This document shows, piece by piece, positions 11,720 to 23,430 of a DNA stretch of 64,000 nucleotides. The position numbers and the translations under genes are program-made. Under the pieces are notes generated by a model. The model ran no database searches. It was not told the DNA's origin and worked only from the letters and a program-made list of their open reading frames with translations. Every line of letters starts with the position of its first letter. Position 1 is the first letter of the stretch. Origin of the DNA: Melastoma dodecandrum (taxonomy: Eukaryota > Streptophyta > Magnoliopsida > Myrtales > Melastomataceae). The stretch is taken from NCBI GenBank assembly GCA_029817715.1, contig JARUPY010000190.1, positions 372,001 to 436,000 on the forward strand, written 5' to 3'.

Positions 11720-12631
11720 ATCAGATAAACATTGAACTGTTCAGTGGGTGTCCTTAGGTCTTAGTTTTAGTTAACAGTCTTAGTGACAATGGCGTTGACG
11801 AACGGGGGCCAGTCTCACATCTTGCCTTTTATTCCATTATCGCTTTATTGCCTCCGTTTCAGACCCATACGCCTTCCAAACCATTCTTGCTCCCGCCGTT
11901 GGTACTAGACGGGTATATTTGTCTATGAATAAGCAAACTTTTCTGCAGAGTATATTCGGAATCGATAATACAACAACATACTAAATTGATCGACCGACTA
12001 AGTCTAAACTCAAAGGAAAAGAAGAAAAACTAATAAAGTGCTGCTTAGTGTGTTTTCCGGAAGATTAATATTCATTCTCTATTTCCTTCCTATTATGTTC
12101 TTTACCCTCTCTCTCTCTCTCTCTCTGTCCAATATAAAGCTAGGTATTACGTCGTCGTCTAATTCTTGTACATTGTCATCTAACAGGCGGCCTCTCCTTG
12201 CGACCCATACAGATTTCTGGTTGAGCCTATGTTATGTCCTTCAAGGTCCGATAAATACTGATACAGTTCAAAACTCAATTATTTCCTCTGCAAGCTATCT
12301 TGAACCGTGAATGTAGTTACTAAATAAAATTAAAGGCGGTGAGTCATGTCGAGCAAAAAGGTGGCACCGGACCTGATGATGGGCTTAGGGAGCGCCCAAC
12401 TGGAAGATGGAAAGGGAAAGGTGCCCTTAGGATGAGATTCGGAAGCCAGCCATCGCCCAGGGTTTGAAAGAGACAGACTTCGTTACAAGGGACTTCTGCG
12501 AGAATATTTGAGGGAAATGCTACGGAAGAGAGAGGATGGAGACTCCTATTACTACTTCTTGACTTCAGAAGGAAGAACTACTGGGAGAGGAGACCATAAT
12601 GTCTCGTAACTATCTTACTTCTACTTTGGGT
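11720..12631. other. Intergenic, no gene recognised; contains a (CT)n run
   Basis: No convincing ORF or RNA gene. A CT dinucleotide run lies near 12107-12127. The stretch 12350-12620 is purine-rich and is not shared with the related block at 61880, so the homology between the two TNL-C blocks begins sharply at 12632. Confidence 0.4.
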
Positions 12632-12800
12632 GAATTGATCTACAATGGGAAGCATTACACCTATTTATGGTTCTTTTACCACCGAGTCCCATTTTTAACC
12701 ACATAAAATTTCTACCTACCTCCCTCTCGATGCTTCTTGACTATGCTATAACTTTCCTGGTCTTAGTTTTGATTTTCGCGAGGGATCTTAGAAGGGTTCA
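12632..12800. repeat. Duplicated block, left end of TNL-C1 (partner 61880-62046)
   Basis: The sequence from GAATTGATCTACAAT to AGAAGGGTTC is nearly identical to 61880-62046. In this copy about 0.6 kb more TNL 3' sequence (to about 13417) separates it from the shared TGGAGGGATTTTTTTTCAG. In the other copy the two are joined directly, so one copy has a deletion or the other an insertion. Confidence 0.7.
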
Positions 12801-13229
12801 TGAGGCTTCTAGAGAATATGGTTTTGGGTTAATTTTAACAGGGTTGAGTTGGGAAGTGCCCGATCCAATGACCAGCTGGGAAAAGATGGATCTGGAAACG
12901 AAGTCAGGGAAATGACGAGGGAAGCAACGCACAATTTGGTTGAATAATTATAAATTTTGCGGGAGTCTTTTTACCACCAAACAGGACATTATTTTTAATG
13001 AAAGTTTGATTAGGGACATAAATTATATTACATCGTTTTTTATGTTTACTTGTTAAATGTGTATTAAAATAGAAAGCAAGGGTATCCAATTTTTCATGAT
13101 CAAAGCAAGTAGGGAATGCATCACGAAGGAGGAGGTCGACCTTTAATATGTTAAATCCATTGATCAAGTTGCAAGTTGTGGATATTTTTATCAAACCCCT
13201 CAGTATTTCTTTAGGGACAACCTCACAGT

Positions 13230-14700
13230 TGGGATCGTACATCAGTTCTGGCTCCATATGCACACGACCTTCAAGGGAAGTTGTGGTGGTTGCTCGAGCT
13301 TGTCACAATGACTGATGTCCAGAATCTCAAGTTTGTCCAAATTACTCTCCTCCAGTGGCAGAGCAGAAATACTCGCGTGTCGCAGCTCCAAAATTCGTAG
13401 ATTTTTCAGTTTGCCGTTCTGTGGAGGGATTTTTTTTCAGATTCCTACAGCGGGAGACTTGCAATTCTTCAAGAGAGGTCAAGTGTTCGATGTTGCTGGG
13501 TAGCTCGCTTATGAAGCAAGAATCCATCCTCAGCACCTTCAAAGGTTGCTATTTTGAAATCGTTTTTTTGAGTTCTGCAATCCCTGTCCCGGATATATCC
13601 AACTCAACTAGGGAACTGTCTTCACTTCCCCGATGGACTCCGGCAGTTGCTGTACTTTCTGGCAGTCCCTTATGGACAGCTTCTGAAGTCTTTCCAGCTT
13701 CCCAATGGAGTCCGGGAGGCACCTTAGCTGTATGCAACCCAGACTGCTCAGAATTTCAAGGTTTATCAGTTTCCCTATATCAGGAATCTTCTCAACACCC
13801 GTACCATCAATCAGAAGCTCTCTCAAATGGACCAACTCGCCCAGTTCTAGGGGCAATATGTTCAACTCTTGGCAGGATTTTAGGTTCAGATACACCAACT
13901 GCTTCAAAGTGCCAATGGAAGGATCGATGAGCATCAAGCGTGCGCATCTTTCCAGGATCAGCCTTTCCAACTCGGGTGATTTTGTGAAGTTAGGAATGAG
14001 GAGTAAATCCGTGCAACCTGAAAGGTTCAGGACTTTAACATTTATCAAGGTGATATTTAATTCTCGACAGGTCGAGAATTAGCAAGTCCTTTGTATCAAC
14101 ATCAGTTGCTTCAAAGTCTCTGCGGCACCTTCGCCATTGCAGCCACCTTAATTTTTGGAAAATACCTCTGAAATCTCCAGGGATAACAACAGAATCTAAT
14201 ATGAGAAATCTGAGCTCTGACATTTTGTGGAAGTTCTTCTCCGTAAACTCTTCGGACGTTTTATCATCAAAGCCTAGACAAAGAGCTTCAATTTTCTCTG
14301 TCCCCTGTGTAGGCGTGAAATAACACAGAATCAGATTAACAAACAAAGTTATGCGTCCACCAAATAACTTTTTTATCGCAAAGTAAAATAACATTAAAAA
14401 CTAAGGGATATCTTTACTCATTCGTTCTTAAGTATGTCCATGGCCGATTGGTGGTCGTATACGTGACTTGATATTCCTGATTTTTTTTCTCATCCATAAG
14501 TTCCCGTCCAAAACGTCTTTATGCATCCACAATCGATCATCTGCACCCACTTTTGTAAAGGGCATCAAGGTTTTACCCGAGTACCGACTAAGCGACTCAT
14601 GCCACATATATTTTGCAGTCTGAACATCTTCATTTGAAGCAAAGCATGCAACATCTAGCTCTCCGTGAAGTAAGTTGCAACTTGGACAACTGTACAAAGG
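13230..14700 (-). pseudogene. TNL-C1: broken TNL remnant (end of NB-ARC plus LRRs)
   Basis: Read right to left. 14697-14428 encodes the last part of an NB-ARC domain with a degenerate MHD region (DRLWMHKD). A plausible acceptor (CCTACACAG) opens the next exon at 14304 with GTEKIEALCLGFDDKTSEEF, the typical pre-LRR exon of TNLs. LRRs follow in 14048-13608 (VLNLSGCTDL, LPDSIGKLERLQKLSIRDC) and resume in another frame at 13542 (ISELPSNIEHLTSLEEL), then LDISHCDKLEQPPQLP near 13280. TIR, P-loop and most of NB-ARC are absent. There is a stop between the pre-LRR exon and the LRRs at about 14045, plus later frame changes, so it cannot encode a receptor. A near-identical copy lies at 62047-63290. Confidence 0.82.
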
Positions 14701-14749
14701 CTTTTACATCTTCACCGTGTAGAAGTGAACCTACAAATTCAATAAGGAG

Positions 14750-15250
14750 TGGGCATCCCAGCAATTTACTGACTATTCCCCATTTGGGTGTGTGTGTTGG
14801 GTGCGAGACTACAGCGATGGAGTCCCCCCCCCCCTTGTTTTCTTATAAATTCCTGTACAAATTGACTTTAAATTTCCTCCTCGATAATAAAAAAAAGTAA
14901 GTAGATTCCAACCAAAAGGAAGAATATATTTATTTATTGGATGCAATATTATTTGAGATCCAATCTTAAAAAAAAAGATTAAAAATATATTTGTATGCAC
15001 ACAACGACAAAAACTTGGCAGGTTGGGCTTATACTAAAAATTACTAAATTAATTTAAAAGATTAACTAAAATCATAGGGGAAGTATTGTTGTGGGTTTTT
15101 AGGAGGATTTTTAATTTTTCATGTATGTATTTTTACTAATTGATTGATTAAGTTTAACTTGAGTCAAATTATTTTAATCACTTCATAATAATATATGTTG
15201 ATCCCTTGTCTTTGGCCTTTTTAATGAATTCCCGAGCTGAGAGACACAAT
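14750..15250. other. AT-rich spacer between TNL-C1 and TNL-A
   Basis: No gene. From about 14906 to 15250 it matches 54560-54935 downstream of TNL-B, marking one edge of the segmental duplication. CCATTTGGGTGTGTGTGTTG at 14779 recurs at 63438, and close variants occur at 20160. Confidence 0.55.
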
Positions 15251-15295
15251 GATTGAATACAAGGTTAATCATCCAGTTGAGACAGAGTACATCAT

Positions 15296-18200
15296 TCAAC
15301 TTCCAGTTCTCCTCCACATTCGTTTGTTAGGGTATAGTCGATACGGGCCATCAAATGACACGAGTTCCCAGCAGTTTTCAATTATCAAGCGGCAGTCTCC
15401 CCCCATACAGGGCACGCTTATCAGAGAGTTGCACCAACTAAACTTCACCCTCTTCAATCTTCTCAAGTTTGAGAGGTCTGCGATTTCATCCGCGAAACCA
15501 CACCAGGAGACCTCTAATTCCTCCAAGAGCTCCATCCTCTCGATCCCAGAAAAGTTAATGCATTCACAATCCTCCAGAAGTAAGTAGCAAAGCCTCCTCA
15601 ACGATCCTAAATTGGACAACCTGATAGGATAAATGATATTCCCCATATAATCTCGTCTATCCAGCGAAGTCCCATTCTGCATTGACTGCCAACAACGCCA
15701 GAGTGACAATCTACGCAAGGACGAAGGATGCAGCGATGCGGATGAAACATCGCAACCACACAGAGAGAGATCCTGCAGCCAGGACAAGGAACCCAAGGAC
15801 AAGGAACCCAAATTAGTAGAAAGAATACAACCGACATCCAAACTTAATTACGCAAGGACGAAGGATGCAGCGATGCGGATGAAACATCGCAACCACACAG
15901 AGAGAGATCCTGCAGCCAGGATAAGGAACCCAAGGACAAGGAACCCAAATTAGTAGAAAGAATACAACCGACATCCAAACTTAATTTCTGCAACCCATAT
16001 ACCTTTTCTATCCCCTCTACATCCACAGCGAGACGACCTAAAAGATTGCATCTTGCAAGGTTAGGCACCTCTGACATTGGAATTCTAAAAGAAGAAAATA
16101 ACTGGGAAATTTCCAACACCTCAAGGCTCTTTAGATTGCCGACCGAGGAAGGTAGCTTCCATATGCATGACACAGACACATGGAGTATTCTCAAGTCCCC
16201 TAGCCTCCCAATAGACTCTGGCAACTCAAAATATTCGGAACACTCGGACAAACGGAGCTCTTGTAGAACTTTTGCATATCCAAGCTCTTCTGGTAACCTT
16301 TTCAAGCTGTCACATTTGAATATATACAGGCGTTTAAGATACCCTAATACACCGATAGAACTGGGGATTTCTTCCAAATTCCTGCATCTGAAGAGAGTAA
16401 TTATCTCTAGCTTTGGGAAACAAGAGAGGTCGGGCAGTCTTGTAATCTCCGCTTTCGAGATAACAAGTACTCTCAAATTACCCATTCTCTATTAAAACAA
16501 AAAAAACGAGTATCATCCCACGATTAGTTAATGTTGATTTTCTGCTTCATGAGAGATGGATACAAGGGAAAGGAAATTAATACCAGGTCTTCCATTAAAT
16601 TGTCCGTAATTCCACACCCCCAAAGCTCGAGAATGACGAGGCTGTCCATCTTGAAGAAATTGGGATTAGGTCTGTGATAGATCTCCACATACCAACGTAG
16701 CCACAATAGATTCATCCGGAAATTCCTAAACTTCCCACTTAATTTTGCTCCATGTACTAGGTTGAGAAACCTGATATTGGACATGCCCTTGAATTCCTTC
16801 CCGGTTAAAACTTCGCAAGTATCTTCCAGGTTAATGGCTAAAACTTGATCGGTGCCCTGGTAGGAAAACATAAAGGAAATGAGGAAGCCAAAGAGAGAGA
16901 TTGAGTCCAATCCAATAAATCAGGAAAACATTATTAATTATTATTATCATATCACTTGCTCTTGGCGTATGACATTAAGGGCCAATTTAGGATCCCACAG
17001 TCTGCTGCGCTTGCCCGGGCTCTCTGAATTAACAATCTCCCTTCCCATCTCTCTAATTAAGTCATGCATCCAATACTTTTCCCTGACATTCCATACCTTT
17101 ATCAAAGATCTGTTCTGGAGGACATCCAATGCACTTTTAGGAAAAAAACCACAGGCTTCCCACATGTAACTCGCATAACCCTTGTCCATCACATAATCGT
17201 CGAAACATGCAATGTCCAGAAAAATCTGCTTCTCACTCTCGTCTAAGTCATCGTAGCTGATCCGCAGCTTACTCAAGACGTCTTTGTGAGGCACTCGCTC
17301 CAGCTTTTCCAATGTATGTTCCCATTTATTCTTTTCCTTTCCGAATAATTGCCCTCCGATCACCTCTAAAGCTAAGGGAAGATTTCTGGACATACGAATA
17401 ACCCGCTTCGATAAATCAACAAAGTCATCAGCAGGTACGTCTCCACCAAATGCGTGCCGACTGAAGAGTTGCAGAGCATGATCAAAGCTCATACCCTTCA
17501 CTTCATAAGCACTATCACTAGGTCTCATAAGGCCCTCACAAACGCTCTTATCCCTCGTCGTGACGAAAATTATCGTTCCCGGACCGAAGAAACCGAAATT
17601 TCCAACCAACTTTTTGAGCTGACTACTCTCGCTGACATCATCAAAAATGATAAGGACCCTTCTGTTGTGGAGCCTTCTTTGGATCTCATTCATTCCATCA
17701 CTAGAGTCACCAATTTCTCCATCCGATTTGCCGAAGATATCCCTCAATACCTTCTTTTGCAACCTTTCAACACCCCCCACACCAGTCGACAAGGAATCTC
17801 GCACATCGGCAAGGAAGCAGCATCCATCGAATCGGGAACAGATTCGGTTGAAGATGACACTCGCCAACGTTGTCTTCCCAATACCCCCCATGTCGTGCAC
17901 CACCACAACATGTCGTTCAACGCGAGAACTCAAATTCAACATGTCGATTACATCCTCCACGCGATCATCCATCCCTACGAGATGATCCGGCAAACTCCTA
18001 TCTTTGATGTTCAGCTTGTTTAGGATATCCGCAACCACAGCACTAACAAACTCGCCCATCCTGTCCAAAATCAAATGGAGATCAAGTTACTCAAAAAACT
18101 GCCGACTAACAACATGGAAAAGCATAAAGGAAACAACAGCCGTTGAACTATCCGAAATGACATAAATAATTATATAAGAAAGAGAAAGAAAAAGATTATG

Positions 18201-18722
18201 AGTTATATACCCCATATCTCCTTTGTATTCCAGACCACTGAAACCTCCAACCTCCTTCAGAGCTTTCTTCCGCTCTCTCACAACCTTTTTATTGTATTTT
18301 TCTTTGTGCTTCTTGAGGGCGTCCCGGTACCAATCGGTTTTCAGCTTCACGTCGCTGGGGCTTACATCGTAGAAGATGGGCAAGATGACTTTCCTAGAGG
18401 CTGGGACCCTGCGGCAGTCCACCATGATGGCGAGTTCTCGGAGGCACCACGCGCTTGATGCGTAGCCTTTGGAGAAGACAACAACGTAGATCCTAGAGTC
18501 CGGGACAGCGCGACGGAGCTCGTCCCCGATCGCTTCGCCGTTACGGACCTCCTCCGAGTCCCTGAACACGCGTATCCCCTTTTCCGTCATGGACACATAA
18601 AGGACGTCGGTGATGTTTTTCCGGGTGTCGGGTCCCCTGAAGCTAACGAACACATCATAAGCTGATCCGTCGGGGGTGTTCACAGTGCCGCGGCTAGTCC
18701 CTGCTTCCGATGTCCCCGCCAT
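15296..18722 (-). pseudogene. TNL-A: TIR-NB-ARC-LRR resistance gene, LRR exon frameshifted
   Basis: Four exons read right to left. Exon 1 (18722-18211) is the TIR domain: DVFVSFRGPDT, and SSAWCLREL with the conserved NADase glutamate at about residue 96; donor GGG|GTATAT. Exon 2 (18060-16956) is NB-ARC: GGIGKTTLA, kinase-2 VLIIFDDV, TTRDKS, NLPLALEV, WMHDLI. Exon 3 (16856-16584) is the pre-LRR segment starting GTDQVLAINLEDT. Exon 4 from 16490 holds LRRs (RLPDLSCFPKLE, LPESIGRLGDLRIL) and ends at 15296. The start MAGTSEAGTS is chosen because the same start is forced in TNL-B, where the upstream ATG is out of frame, and a TATA-like CTATATCTAAAT lies at 18804-18791 between the two. A 137-bp tandem duplication in exon 4 shifts the frame and stops it at 15844. 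The first Walker A glycine is aspartate (HDMGGIGK). The predicted product is a TIR-NB-ARC protein with part of its LRRs. Confidence 0.88.
15712..15985. repeat. 137-bp tandem duplication in the TNL-A LRR exon
   Basis: Copy 1 is 15712-15848 and copy 2 is 15849-15985. They differ at one site that I see (CAGGACAAGG against CAGGATAAGG). The unit is 137 bp, not a multiple of three, and the stop falls at the junction. TNL-B has a single copy of the equivalent stretch. Confidence 0.92.
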
Positions 18723-18782
18723 CCAGAGAGCGGTTGATGATGATGATGATGATGGATGGGAAAATGGTGTTTGGGTGAGGCA

Positions 18783-19280
18783 TGGGATGGGATTTAGATA
18801 TAGTGGGCGTTCAAATGCAGAGGGAGGGTTCGAGGGAGAAGCACGCGAGAGGAGATAATGATGAGACTTTCGGCCACGTGAACACGTCATTGATTGATTC
18901 CAATCAACAGATTAAACGATTATAATTTTCCTCAAAACGATGAAAATATTTTTGTATCAAGTAGCAGACAATCTACGGCTAATCCATGAGATCTGAAATC
19001 GTTAATTAATATTTCTTTTCGTTCCTTTCGTATTCACCTAATTTATTAAATATTATAATTTTGTTAAAATAATTGAAGGGGAAGTGAAGTTGAAAATTAC
19101 GGAGAAGTTTCATTTGGGAAAACATGAAACTGACGATGACAAACAAACGACGACTTCATAAAAAAGGACTAAAAATTCATCTTTGGCCTTATCTTAACAT
19201 TATCTTTATATTCCTTGTCCCCACCACAATCACGGACGAGTGATTACTTTTTCTTAAATGAAATTATCTCCCTCCCACTA
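18783..19280. promoter_or_regulatory. TNL-A upstream region, almost identical to that of TNL-B
   Basis: About 490 bp matches 58307-58804 with one substitution that I can find (19242) and no indel. It contains the TATA-like element at 18791-18804 and an in-frame upstream ATG at 18890 that is probably not transcribed. A W-box-like TTTGACC lies further up at about 19478. The protein-coding exons of the two genes are clearly diverged, so this tract is unusually similar. Confidence 0.75.
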
Positions 19281-21120
19281 CTAAATCCGTGAATTTAATA
19301 TTAACGTATTATTTAATAAATTATGTCGTATTTTTTAAGGTTATATTTTTCTTCAAAACCATGAAAAATATTTTGTTTTTTTTGAATGATTCAGCTCTCG
19401 CGCAAACATTCAATGAACCATGTCAAAAAAAACATCCCGGACACAATTTATCTTGAAACAATGGGACCCAGACCACCTTTGACCGACCAGCTTTGCTCTC
19501 CCCCACTAAACTTCAACGTGTTCCTCCCTGTCACTCTTCTCCTCCCCCCCCCCCCCCCCCCCCCCCCACCAATTAAAATTTCCCCCACAATCTTATATGT
19601 TAAATACATTAATTATTATTTTTAATTCGTTCGTTTAGTATTCACGTAATTTATTAAATATTAAATATTAAATTTGTCTAGCATATATCGACCAGCGCCT
19701 TTTGTCTGACACACGAGCGCATACATTTAATGAACCATGTCTATAAACATCCCATCTAAACGAAAAGATTACAATTTTTCTTAAATTCAAATAAAAATCT
19801 CTTAACGTCTAAACTAACACCAAAATATTAATAAATGAGAGACCTTTTCCTTTTTCTTTGAATTTTAATATATATAAAAAAAGGAAGAAGAAAGGAAACA
19901 GAAAGAAAGGACAGGTCTTTTGTTGTTTGTGGTGGGAAATCGGAAGGAGGATGGGAAACAACAGCGATGAATATATTGACTTCCGATGTCCCAGCCATCC
20001 GAGGCAGCCGACAAAGAAGTTGCAGGGGAGGAGAAGTTAGAAATTACGAACAAGTTTCGTTTGGGAAAACACGGTGAAGTTTCGTCCGCCAAACCGACGA
20101 CGACTTCATAGAAAAAGACTAAAAAGTCATCAAGAAACAAAAACAATAATATATCCCCCCCATTTGGGTGTGTGTATGTTGGGTGTTTGAATATTTGCCT
20201 AACTGTTGGGCATGAGACAACAGCGATGGAGTTCCCCCTGTTTTTTTTATAAACTCCTGCACAAATTAACTTCATCTCCCATGAGAGAGAGGGTTTGAGG
20301 GAAGAGCACGCGAGTGGACATAATGATGAGGAATGATGGATGGGTTTTGGAGAGGAGAGAAAGGGGAAGGGAGACATCATGATTGCCATCAGTTAATACC
20401 ATAAATTGAGGGGAGGGGGAATAAATACATCATGCTTTTACTTTACTTTCCTTGGAATTCGTTATTCATCTGTAGTTTTCGGAAAATTTCCTTTTCCTTT
20501 TAATTTTAATATATAATAAAAAGAAAAAAGTAAGGAATCAGTGAAGCTCTGTTTCTTTAACTCCCCCCACCTTCCCCGTTTAAATTTGAAAATGCCATAA
20601 CATAAGAAAATGAAAAGGGAAGAGGGTGTGACCGCCGACCACGCCAAGACGGAGACCCAGACGACCTCTGACCGACCAGATTATATTTTTCCTCAAAAAC
20701 GATGAAAAATATTTTTGCATCAAGTAGCAGACAATCTACAGCTAATTCATGTGATCTGAAATCGATAACTAATAATTTTTTTTCGTTCGTTTCGTATTCA
20801 CCTAATCTATTAAATATTACAATTTTATTAAAATAATTGAAGAGGAGGTGAAGTTGGAAATTTGGGAAAACATGAAACTGACGATGACAAACCAACGACG
20901 ACATCATAAAAAAGGACTAAAAAATCATCTTTGGTCTTATCTTTAACCTTATCTCTATATTCCTTGTCCCCACCACAGTCTCGGACAAGTGATTACTTTT
21001 TTTTAAATGAAATTATCTCCCTCCCTCCCGCTTCACAAAATAATGTATATTTCACGAAATTCGTTAAATAATATTTATAATTCAATATTTCTGAATATGT
21101 AATTTCTTAAATGAATTTAA
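19281..21120. repeat. Non-coding upstream repeats of the TNL segment, with poly-C tract
   Basis: 19380-19890 matches 58907-59400 apart from a run of 24 C at 19544-19567 (short and interrupted in the partner). 20510-20650 matches 59400-59500. Diverged copies of the TNL upstream unit lie at 20672-21120 and, in part, at 20031-20130. I see no gene; the ORFs here are AT-rich and unsupported. Confidence 0.6.
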
Positions 21121-21703
21121 TGTGATTTCGATACGAAATGTGATTTCTCTCTAGAGGTGGGACCAAAAACTTTAAAAGAAAGAGAGAGAGATGCCCTCCC
21201 TCCCACTACCCCCGGTTAGTGTTGTGTCGTGTTGTTAGGGCAGACCTGACTGAGGTAGAGAACTGGATGGACCCGATACAAGATTTTTCCTCAAATATTA
21301 GGCTTGAAAAGTAACTGGATGCCCATTGAGGTTCAACCAGTCAAGCCCGTTAAAGAAAAGAAGGAGCCCATACGTCGTCCTGGTATCAGAACCATGGGAG
21401 GAGCGGATCTCATCAAGAGTGGAGGAATGTTTTCGTTGGGATTGCCCTCTCGAGGACGCTAAGAAGCCCAATGAGTCCTCTGTTCACACCTCCAAGTCAA
21501 GGGCGAGGTCCCTTTCCTTCCTTTTTTTTGAGTCTTGGGTTTTGAAGTTTTTTTTTTAATCATTCGTAACTTCGGTCTTGATCGTGGTGGGTATTTGATA
21601 ATAATCTCAGTCTTTTTTGGCTCAATCGATACCTCGTAGGGGTTTAGGGTTTTATAGTTCTATTGCATGGCTAAATTATTGGCCAAGATAATGGGAGTCT
21701 AGG
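21121..21703 (+). other. Intergenic, with a copia-like primer-site motif
   Basis: TGGTATCAGAACC at 21381-21393 resembles the initiator-Met primer-binding site (TGGTATCAGAGC) of copia elements. No LTR or coding region can be recognised beside it, so it is at most a relic. Otherwise nothing identified. Confidence 0.3.
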
Positions 21704-22950
21704 TGTTCACGTTGAAACAGATCACGTCGGAAATATTTGGCAATAATACTCACGGGGTTTTAGATGTGGTTGCCAGTAAGTAAAAGAAAAAGTTGAGTTG
21801 ATCAAATGAAGACTTACAAAAAGAGTAAAATGCTTACATCAATGAAAAAATAAAATAAGGACGATGGTGCGACGTTGTAGACTTGCTGCTGGACGCTGTA
21901 TTACAGTTAAACATTCAGATTTCCTACCGTTAAAACCACTCACGGCAACATCGATTTTAACAAAATCGTGAGGTTTGTATCCAAGCATTCTAAACCTGGA
22001 CAGCGGAAGCATGTTTATCGTTGCTCCATTGTCTACTAGGACCCGACTCACCACGGTACCATCAAAGGTAGCGGTGATGTACAAAGAATGCATGTGTTGC
22101 TTCATGCTATCAGATGGTTTCTTCAACCAATGAAGTGGAAAACCTGTCAGATAAACAGGTGAACAAGAAAGAGGTACCTTACCTCTTACAGTTTCCACTT
22201 TCCGATTATAGGCGAAGTCTACCGGCAAGGTGAGAGTGTTACAGCTCACAATTGGTCACTTTTCGCCATCAGCATCACTTGGGATTTCACTCCGAAGAGG
22301 GATGTAATAAAAACTCGAGCCAGGGCCTTCCGAATGGTCCGTAGACTCGACATGCTCTGCCTCAGTGTTCGATTCCTTCATATACACTTTGGCAGGCAGG
22401 CGGCCCCTGGGTAGGTCTGGGCCTCTTAGCGACATGACTTAGACGTTTGTCCCTTCTCTTACGAGCCCTTGGTGGCAAAAATGTTTTGCCAATAGCTCTC
22501 TGCCAATGTTTCGAGGGGTTAACCGCTTTGATTACCCTTGATTTCTTATAACCAGGGAAAGATTGACATACCTCGACAAAGTCTCCAGCAAACGGATCAT
22601 ATCCCGCTACTGTCCGCGTTGGTACCTGCTGCGTTTTTTTATAATTGTTAGTCTCAAAAGTACCCAGAGTGAGCGGGTTTGATCACGATCTCCCAATTTG
22701 ACGACAGGTCTACAAGCTTGAGGAAACAGATGACGCAGCACAGGGTGCAGAGTTAAGTAATCAAGATCATGTTCTGACCTATTAGCTTGCATTTCTGACA
22801 CAACATCCTCTCAACTAAGAACTGAGCTATTGGTGGTCCCGTCCGAAGTGCCTGGATGTCTACCTTAGGCGTTCCATGTCTTGGCTTGACCCCCTTCTCC
22901 TGTGATCTTTCGACCTGTTGATTTCTGTCGGAAACGTTCCCTTCGGTAGC
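21704..22950 (-). mobile_element. Ty3/gypsy relic: protease domain plus LTR end
   Basis: The minus-strand frame 22249-21839 holds a retropepsin-like domain: MHSLYITATFDG, VLVDNGATINMLP, then FRMLGY. The active-site triplet is DNG rather than D-S/T-G. Upstream, to about 22940, is broken gag-pol spacer sequence. At the left edge, 21704-21790 starts TGTTCACG and shares ATCACGTCGGAAATATTTGG with the LTR ends of the miniature element at 46910-49003. RT and integrase are missing. I infer a deleted member of the family related to that miniature element. Confidence 0.6.
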
Positions 22951-23430
22951 TGCAGGGCGCGTTTCGCCAGTGTGACCGGTTTTCTCTTGTTCTCTTGTTC
23001 TAACTTTGCCAATTTAATTCCATGTATTCATTAAATAGGCATATCATTACAGTAATACCGTAATGTCAAATAGCAACATACTGCTCACGTTAGTTGTGGC
23101 TCAGCAACACTTTGTCAAGCAAATTACTAAAGATAAGCTTTCCTCTTATGAATGAAATTAATCAAAAGGATTTTGATTAACTTCCATAATTAGAGGCTTT
23201 ATAACCATAATTATGGTAAAATATATTCTAAATTAAATTAGAATATTTAGAATATCCAGATAATGATTAAACATTGAATTAGTCTGGACAATTCAAAATG
23301 CCAATTAATTTCAGTTGTTTATTCTGAAAAATTAATTATTCTACCTTTACAAAAGGAGAGACGCAATATTACAGTGACACCTTACTATAACCAACAGCCA
23401 AACTCATACACATGATGATGGGTCTTTTCC
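22951..23430. other. AT-rich spacer, nothing recognised
   Basis: Low-complexity AT-rich sequence between the gypsy relic and the 3' end of the thaumatin-like pseudogene. No supported ORF, repeat family or RNA gene seen. Confidence 0.4.

Noticed and set aside
12904..13263. 119-codon minus-strand frame as a separate gene
   Set aside because: It is AT-rich and has no family match. It overlaps the decayed 3' end of TNL-C1, so I treat it as part of that remnant or chance.
18723..18890. Upstream in-frame ATG extending the TNL-A TIR protein by 56 residues
   Set aside because: In TNL-B the same ATG is out of frame with the TIR domain, and the best TATA-like element lies between the two ATGs, so MAGTSEAGTS is the better start.
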